Shown in pieces: positions 12,384 to 16,527 of a stretch of 16,527 nt of DNA. The notes under the pieces were generated by a model. That model ran no database searches, was not told the origin of the DNA, and was given only the letters and a program-made list of their open reading frames with translations. A program made the position numbers and the translations under genes. The number at the start of each line of letters is the position of its first letter. The stretch's first letter is position 1. The stretch covers positions 1 through 16,527 of the forward strand of contig JALNYX010000018.1 of assembly GCA_023229615.1 (NCBI GenBank). Reading direction: 5' to 3'. Origin of the DNA: Candidatus Moraniibacteriota bacterium (lineage in GTDB: Bacteria; Patescibacteriota; Minisyncoccia; Moranbacterales; UBA9337).

Positions 12384-14069
12384 TTATTCGCTCATTCCAG
12401 TTTCGGATAATCCCACATTAGGATCGATCCATTTAAGCGGAAGCTGGATGTAAAATTGTGAACCCTTTCCGACACCTTTCGATTCTACCCAAACTTTTCC
12501 ACCATGCGCTTCAATGATATTTTTTCCAACAAAAAGCCCCAATCCAGTTCCGGTCGCATTGAGTCTTGAAGTATCTTTTCCGCGAGAAAATTTCTTAAAA
12601 AGATAGGGAAGTTCTTCCTTGGGGATTCCAATTCCCGTATCGGAAATAACAATCCTTACCGCCTCAGTATCCTGCTGAAAACTCACATCCACTCCACCCT
12701 TCTCAGTATATTTAACTGCATTATCAATGAAATTGGAAATAACTTCCCGCACTTTTCCTCCGTCAATATGAAAAAACGGCAATGGATTTTTTGGCGGATT
12801 AATTTTTAAATTCAATCCCAAATCTTTAGCATTAAGAATCAAGCTGTCGTATGATTGCCGAGTCAAATCCTCCAAACGCACATCCGCCAATTCATATTTC
12901 ATTTTTCCAGATTCAATACGAGAAACATTAAGCAAGTCTTCTACTAACAAAATTAAACGTTCATTGGCACTATATGTCTTTTGCAAAGCCTCTTTCACGG
13001 TTTTTTCAATTTTTCCATATGATCCTTCTATGATTAATGAGGTATATCCTTTGATGGCAGTGAGCGGAGTACGCAGTTGATGAGAAGCGATAGAAATAAA
13101 TTCTGACTTCGCTTTGTCTAATTTTTTGAGCTGAATATTTGCCTCCACCAGCTCACCGCTGAGAATTTCCAACTCTTCCTTCTGCTCAATATCACGCTTA
13201 ACTGATTTAATCAAAACATATCCAAATCCCAATGCCATTATTAATGTAACTCCAACCAAGATAATACTGGTGCTAGATTCAACAAAAAAGTATTCAGAAG
13301 CAATAAGGATAACCAAGGAAAGCATCAACGCTTGAACTCCAAATACTTTTACATTAAAAGCCCTATAACGAACAATCAGATATGCCAAAACACCCATAAA
13401 AACAGGGGCGCCGAATAATCCATATTGAGTTATTTCCCAATTGGTAGTAATATTTCCAACTATATTCGCCCAAGAGAAAGAAATAATAAAAAATATGACT
13501 CCCAAGGAAAATATTACAATATGCTTTCTTGCCACCCCTTCACGAAGAAATATTAAATTTTTCGCAAGAAAATAAATAATCAAAGCGGATAACAATAATT
13601 CAAGGGAATAATTGTATTTCATCAATTCTCCTTGTATTGATTCACAAACTGAAAGATCAAAATATTTCAAATTATATGTCGTCGAGAGTAAAAATAAAAT
13701 CGGAAAAAAAAGAATAGCTACAATAAATTTGAATCGATAATTGGTTTTTTCTTTTAGATAATGAGAAACGAAATATAAAAGAGTTAAATATATCAAAGGT
13801 TCAACCAAATTCATCAATCCCCATGAAAACATTATGATTCTACTGTCAATATTAACCCAAGTTATTACATCTAAAATTGACCACAAAGAAAATAAGACCG
13901 CCACGATAAAAATCAAAAATGCACTTACGGAAGAGGTATTTTTTAAAAAAACATAAAATCCTATAACTAAAGTTACTATTATTCCAGGAAAATGTGAATA
14001 ATATAATAATTGAGGAGCTATGTCGGAGAAAAGAAACAAAAATGGTGCCGCAACATCTTGACAAAACAT
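12384..14069 (-). CDS. Orphan sensor histidine kinase with polytopic 7TM-type sensor region
   Basis: The 561-residue protein has about seven to nine hydrophobic segments in the first 290 residues, like the N-terminal 7TM region of histidine kinases. A short coiled linker (about 291-320) leads to a HisKA domain with His330 in ASHQLRTPLTAIKG. The HATPase_c domain has an N box NFIDNAVKYT (446-455), G1 SDTGIGIP (476-483), F box LFKKFSRG (490-497) and G2 GTGLGLFVGKNI (507-518). All catalytic boxes are intact, so autophosphorylation is expected. The ligand is unknown; there is no periplasmic PAS or Cache domain, so it may sense the membrane itself. No response regulator is encoded within the window. 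Confidence 0.95.
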   Translation of the reverse strand: MFCQDVAAPFLFLFSDIAPQLLYYSHFPGIIVTLVIGFYVFLKNTSSVSAFLIFIVAVLFSLWSILDVITWVNIDSRIIMFSWGLMNLVEPLIYLTLLYFVSHYLKEKTNYRFKFIVAILFFPILFLLSTTYNLKYFDLSVCESIQGELMKYNYSLELLLSALIIYFLAKNLIFLREGVARKHIVIFSLGVIFFIISFSWANIVGNITTNWEITQYGLFGAPVFMGVLAYLIVRYRAFNVKVFGVQALMLSLVILIASEYFFVESSTSIILVGVTLIMALGFGYVLIKSVKRDIEQKEELEILSGELVEANIQLKKLDKAKSEFISIASHQLRTPLTAIKGYTSLIIEGSYGKIEKTVKEALQKTYSANERLILLVEDLLNVSRIESGKMKYELADVRLEDLTRQSYDSLILNAKDLGLNLKINPPKNPLPFFHIDGGKVREVISNFIDNAVKYTEKGGVDVSFQQDTEAVRIVISDTGIGIPKEELPYLFKKFSRGKDTSRLNATGTGLGLFVGKNIIEAHGGKVWVESKGVGKGSQFYIQLPLKWIDPNVGLSETGMSE

Positions 14070-14101
14070 TTTTTTATTATTTTATTTTTTATTACTTTTC
14101 G

Positions 14102-14110
14102 ATTATACCA
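14102..14110 (-). promoter_or_regulatory. Extended -10 promoter of the histidine kinase gene
   Basis: The minus strand reads TGG followed by consensus TATAAT (14102-14107). No good -35 lies 16-18 bp upstream, so recognition would rest on the extended -10. The leader would be about 26 nt, A-rich, without a Shine-Dalgarno site. Confidence 0.6.
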
Positions 14111-14139
14111 CAGATTTAAGCAACACAGCTATCCAAGAA

Positions 14140-15432
14140 TTATATCCATCCCCACTTTTTCAATTTTTCTCCATTTTCACGCTCAAAATTCATACCGATA
14201 TCATTTCTATAAAACTTTTTTGGAATTACAATTTTTTTAATTATTCTATGAATGTGTTCTCTAATCTCTTTAATTGTTTTTCCTGAACATGTAACATTCA
14301 AAACAAACCCAGAATCTCCTGCTATTCGCAATCTTCCTCCACTATCTTTATAAACTTCATCAAAATGGATATCTTCAATTTCATCTTCTGTCAATTTAGA
14401 TGAAAAATAAATCGTTTTATCCCTAAATGAATATTTCCCATTATCAATTTTATACGGGAAAGGAGGAACGGCGATCAAAACAGTCATAGAAAATCCATCT
14501 TTATATTTTAGTTCATATTTTTTCCCGTCCGCTACCGCTTTCAAGAATTTACTCCAACTAGATATATGTAAAGACTCTTGTGCATGAATAGCTGGCCAAC
14601 CAAATCTTGTTGTCAATTCCAATGGAAAAACTTTCTCTTTACTGACAATACAATTAATATCAATATCTCCTCTGAAATCTATCTTCTGCAGATACGTTTT
14701 TAATTTTGCGAGTGTAGCTTGAAATAATTTATTATCTTCATCTTTTTCGTACCACATCAACGTTCCCATTTCGTCGGTTTTCGGACCTATGCATCCTGCG
14801 AATAAATCTTTATGTTCGATATTAATTTCGATAGGACCAACCCAATCATTTCCATTGAAATATCTAGCTACGCCAATCTCGATGCCATATACTCTTTTTT
14901 GCAAATCTACCGGAATGCACTTTTCCTTATTTTGAAAATAAGATTCAAGGACATCAATGACATCTCTTCCGTCCTTAAATTCCCCCACATAATTGCAAGT
15001 CTTATCCTGATGTCCATTTTGCTTCACAACCCAAGGTCCCTCATTATTTTTCATGAATGCAATTGCCTCTTCTAATGAATCAAAGCTTTCCGTTGGAGCA
15101 ATATCAATTCCACAAGCGGAAAATATCTTCTGTCCATATTGCCGATCATGCTCAAGCTTATCTCCCATTTCGCATCCTCCGACGACAGAATATCCACTTT
15201 TTCTCAAATCATCTTGAATTTTTCCATATCCGATACTATCAAAAACAATCAACCCGTCCTCTCTGACCCATTCAAGATCTTTTTCCCAATTGTCCGTTTT
15301 TTCAACCATACCATCAAAACATTTCTTCAAATCATAATCATCAATAAAAAGTCGCACCTCATTACCCTCATTTTTCATCCTGTATGCTAAATCTCCGCCC
15401 GACAAATCTCTCGAAACAAAAAGTATGTTCAT
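14140..15432 (-). CDS. PurD-like (GAR synthetase-like) ATP-grasp enzyme with altered active-site residues
   Basis: The 430-residue protein has the full phosphoribosylamine-glycine ligase layout. It has an N-terminal Rossmann-like domain (MNILFVSRDLSGGDLAYRMK), an ATP-grasp domain (WVVKQNG at 134-140, QKRVYGIEIGV at 178-188, GPKTDEMG at 216-223, FPLELTTRFGWPA at 269-281), and a PurD-type C-domain (DSGGRLRIAG, then YRNDIG at 408-413). PurD normally couples glycine to phosphoribosylamine in purine synthesis. The usual TGGMG reads TDEMG, and the usual E-x-N-x-RFGDPE reads E-L-T-T-RFGWPA, replacing the metal-ligand Asn with Thr274. No other purine gene is nearby. It may act on another substrate. 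I chose ATG 15432 because the first beta strand begins there; an upstream TTG (15468) would add 12 residues. Confidence 0.8.
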   Translation of the reverse strand: MNILFVSRDLSGGDLAYRMKNEGNEVRLFIDDYDLKKCFDGMVEKTDNWEKDLEWVREDGLIVFDSIGYGKIQDDLRKSGYSVVGGCEMGDKLEHDRQYGQKIFSACGIDIAPTESFDSLEEAIAFMKNNEGPWVVKQNGHQDKTCNYVGEFKDGRDVIDVLESYFQNKEKCIPVDLQKRVYGIEIGVARYFNGNDWVGPIEINIEHKDLFAGCIGPKTDEMGTLMWYEKDEDNKLFQATLAKLKTYLQKIDFRGDIDINCIVSKEKVFPLELTTRFGWPAIHAQESLHISSWSKFLKAVADGKKYELKYKDGFSMTVLIAVPPFPYKIDNGKYSFRDKTIYFSSKLTEDEIEDIHFDEVYKDSGGRLRIAGDSGFVLNVTCSGKTIKEIREHIHRIIKKIVIPKKFYRNDIGMNFERENGEKLKKWGWI

Positions 15433-15478
15433 AAAAAAAATTCTGCACGATTCTGGATAAAACCGCAAGATAAGCCAA

Positions 15479-16042
15479 TTATATATTATTTAAAAATCTC
15501 ATAATTCCATCATACCCCAATGAATACGCACCTGTCCAAAATAATGCCTGAAGCGATGTCATAAAAAAAACAACTATCCCTTTTTTGAAAATAGTATCAA
15601 GCTCGTTTTTAAAATATTCAACCATTCTTTCCGGACCATCCCAAATAGATGCTTTCATTGAAAAAGTAAAAAAAGAAAACGCTCCGAACATTTTTGATCT
15701 TGAAAAAATTTTCCCGATAGATCTTCGGTATTCTTGCCCTAAAGTCAAATCTTTTCCTGACTTAATGCAAATAACAAGAAGCAAAGCGGCTGAAATAAAA
15801 TCAAATACCCACATTGCAAAAAATGCTTCTGCGAAACCCGATCCTGCCTGCTTAAATATAATTACCAAAAGAATGCTAAGTCCTGTTAATCCGTAATCAA
15901 GAATTGAATAAACAGCCCAACGAATTGCGATTGATTTTGTCCGTAAAAATTTTTCCCGCAAAGTTTCTTCGCCCAATATCAATCCGCTTCCAAGTATTAT
16001 AACCGCCGCCACTCCCAAAATTTTCGCAATATTCTCTTCCAT
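15479..16042 (-). CDS. Small polytopic membrane protein, function unknown
   Basis: I do not recognise this 187-residue protein. Hydrophobic stretches at about 6-23, 41-63, 71-93, 118-132 and 155-175 predict four or five membrane segments. Between the last two is a polar amphipathic stretch SIWDGPERMVEYFKNELD (132-149) that could be a conserved functional loop. A basic segment REKFLRTKSIAIR (29-41) is probably cytoplasmic. The start is supported by AAGGA 8 nt upstream and a good promoter. The PurD-like gene follows after 46 bp with no terminator between, so the two are probably co-transcribed; the membrane protein may be its partner or export the product. No transporter motif is visible. Confidence 0.8.
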   Translation of the reverse strand: MEENIAKILGVAAVIILGSGLILGEETLREKFLRTKSIAIRWAVYSILDYGLTGLSILLVIIFKQAGSGFAEAFFAMWVFDFISAALLLVICIKSGKDLTLGQEYRRSIGKIFSRSKMFGAFSFFTFSMKASIWDGPERMVEYFKNELDTIFKKGIVVFFMTSLQALFWTGAYSLGYDGIMRFLNNI

Positions 16043-16098
16043 TTTTTAATTCCTTAATTTCAAATCAACCAAATTCCAATTTCCACCCGCTACGTTTT

Positions 16099-16127
16099 AT
16101 TATACATAAAAAAATTTCGAAAAACAA
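16099..16127 (-). promoter_or_regulatory. Promoter of the membrane protein/PurD-like unit
   Basis: On the minus strand TTGTTT (16122-16127) and perfect TATAAT (16099-16104) are 17 bp apart. The start near 16092 gives a leader of about 50 nt that ends in the AAGGA ribosome-binding site (16051-16055). Confidence 0.7.
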
Positions 16128-16183
16128 ATCTTCAATATATCATCCCCTAATAAAATAATCTTCTAAAAAAAATTCAAACAAAT

Positions 16184-16218
16184 AAAAAAACGGAAAATCT
16201 CTTTCAAGACTTTCCGTT
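16184..16218 (-). terminator. Intrinsic terminator of the partial gene at the right edge
   Basis: The minus-strand transcript forms AACGGAAA (16211-16218) paired with TTTCCGTT (16189-16196), with further TCT/AGA pairing inside, followed by a run of seven U encoded by the A-tract at 16184-16190. It lies 27 bp after the stop at 16246. Confidence 0.85.
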
Positions 16219-16245
16219 GGCAGTCGAATTCAAAATTGATGTGCT

Positions 16246-16527
16246 TCATTTCTTATGATCAATTTTGAATTTGACTTCAGTTGATATTTCAGAATACTCA
16301 ACGACCGTGATTCTGATCTTGGCGTCGGTATCCTTTTTGATGATATCCCGATATGGTTTGTTTTCCATATCCCAATTCTTTTCTCCATCATTGGGGGTGG
16401 AGTCATCCAGGACGTACCACTTGTTTTTTTCGTAAAGATAATATTCAATCTTTACGTGAGAACCCTTGGGGACGTTAGTTGTTCCCCAGTTGATGGAGTG
16501 ATTCTTGTCGGTTTTCCACTTCTCTCC
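16246..16527 (-). CDS. C-terminal part of a putative secreted beta-sandwich protein (partial)
   Basis: The minus strand is open from the window edge (16527) to TGA at 16246-16248, giving 93 residues; the start lies outside the window. The protein is rich in Lys, Asp, Trp, Tyr and Thr, with alternating strand-like segments: SINWGTTNVPKGSHVKIEYY, KWYVLDDSTPNDGEKNW, AKIRITVVEY and VKFKID. The pattern of IxW, then VKIEYY, then NDGxxxW, then KIRI resembles extracellular Ig-like/Kre9-KNH-type beta-sandwich domains. That suggests a surface or secreted protein, but no signal peptide can be seen. About half of its codons end in G or C, more than in the PurD-like neighbour sampled. A terminator follows the stop. 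Confidence 0.82.
   Translation of the reverse strand, partial: GEKWKTDKNHSINWGTTNVPKGSHVKIEYYLYEKNKWYVLDDSTPNDGEKNWDMENKPYRDIIKKDTDAKIRITVVEYSEISTEVKFKIDHKK

Noticed and set aside
16230..16448. Minus-strand 72-codon ORF at the right edge
   Set aside because: It lies in another frame of the same strand as the open partial CDS (16246-16527). Its Lys/Ser/Pro/Ile-rich product shows no recognisable pattern, whereas the partial CDS is open throughout and is followed by a terminator.
1..16527. CRISPR array, insertion sequence, integrase or phage genes
   Set aside because: No regularly spaced repeats, transposase or integrase motifs or terminal inverted repeats were seen on either strand.

Overview
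The window is AT-rich, gene-dense bacterial DNA with mostly short intergenic gaps. It encodes a short EF-Ts, ribosomal protein S2 with an N-terminal extension, L31 with a lysine-rich tail, a DUF4012 protein, an RNHCP zinc-ribbon protein, a 7TM-type sensor kinase and several single-anchor envelope proteins. Few genes have a clear Shine-Dalgarno site, and neither tRNA gene encodes its CCA end. Together this suggests a Patescibacteria/CPR genome, probably Parcubacteria-like. That is inference from gene content; no rRNA gene is present to confirm it.

Layout. Positions 1-223 hold a minus-strand tRNA-Thr/tRNA-Tyr pair with its own promoter and a palindrome at the edge. Positions 294-3468 form a minus-strand translation/RNA operon in the order rpsB, tsf, ricT-like, TPR membrane protein, with a structured rpsB leader and a strong promoter. 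Its -35 box is shared, on the opposite strand, with the rpmE (L31) promoter. A bidirectional terminator near 3860 ends rpmE and the convergent minus-strand gene.

Positions 3905-7380 form a minus-strand envelope quality-control cluster: an intact HtrA-type protease, an overlooked 53-codon ORF, a polytopic membrane protein, and a second HtrA-like protein in which all three catalytic positions are replaced. Positions 7430-10795 carry a ferredoxin and an envelope/division-like set: DUF4012 protein, 37-aa membrane peptide, FtsB/DivIC-like protein and a membrane-anchored parvulin foldase. Positions 10792-12359 hold an RNHCP protein and, divergently, ispG of the MEP isoprenoid pathway, which ends in another bidirectional terminator.

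Positions 12384-16127 hold an orphan 7TM sensor histidine kinase, a PurD-like ATP-grasp enzyme with altered metal-site residues and no purine genes nearby, and a small polytopic membrane protein. At the right edge (16246-16527) is the C-terminal part of a gene that runs off the window; it looks like a secreted beta-sandwich protein and uses more C/G-ending codons than the neighbour sampled.

The most interesting items are the active/inactive HtrA pair around a membrane protein, the nested-helix rpsB leader, and the rpsB/rpmE back-to-back promoters. I found no CRISPR array, transposase, integrase or defence system.
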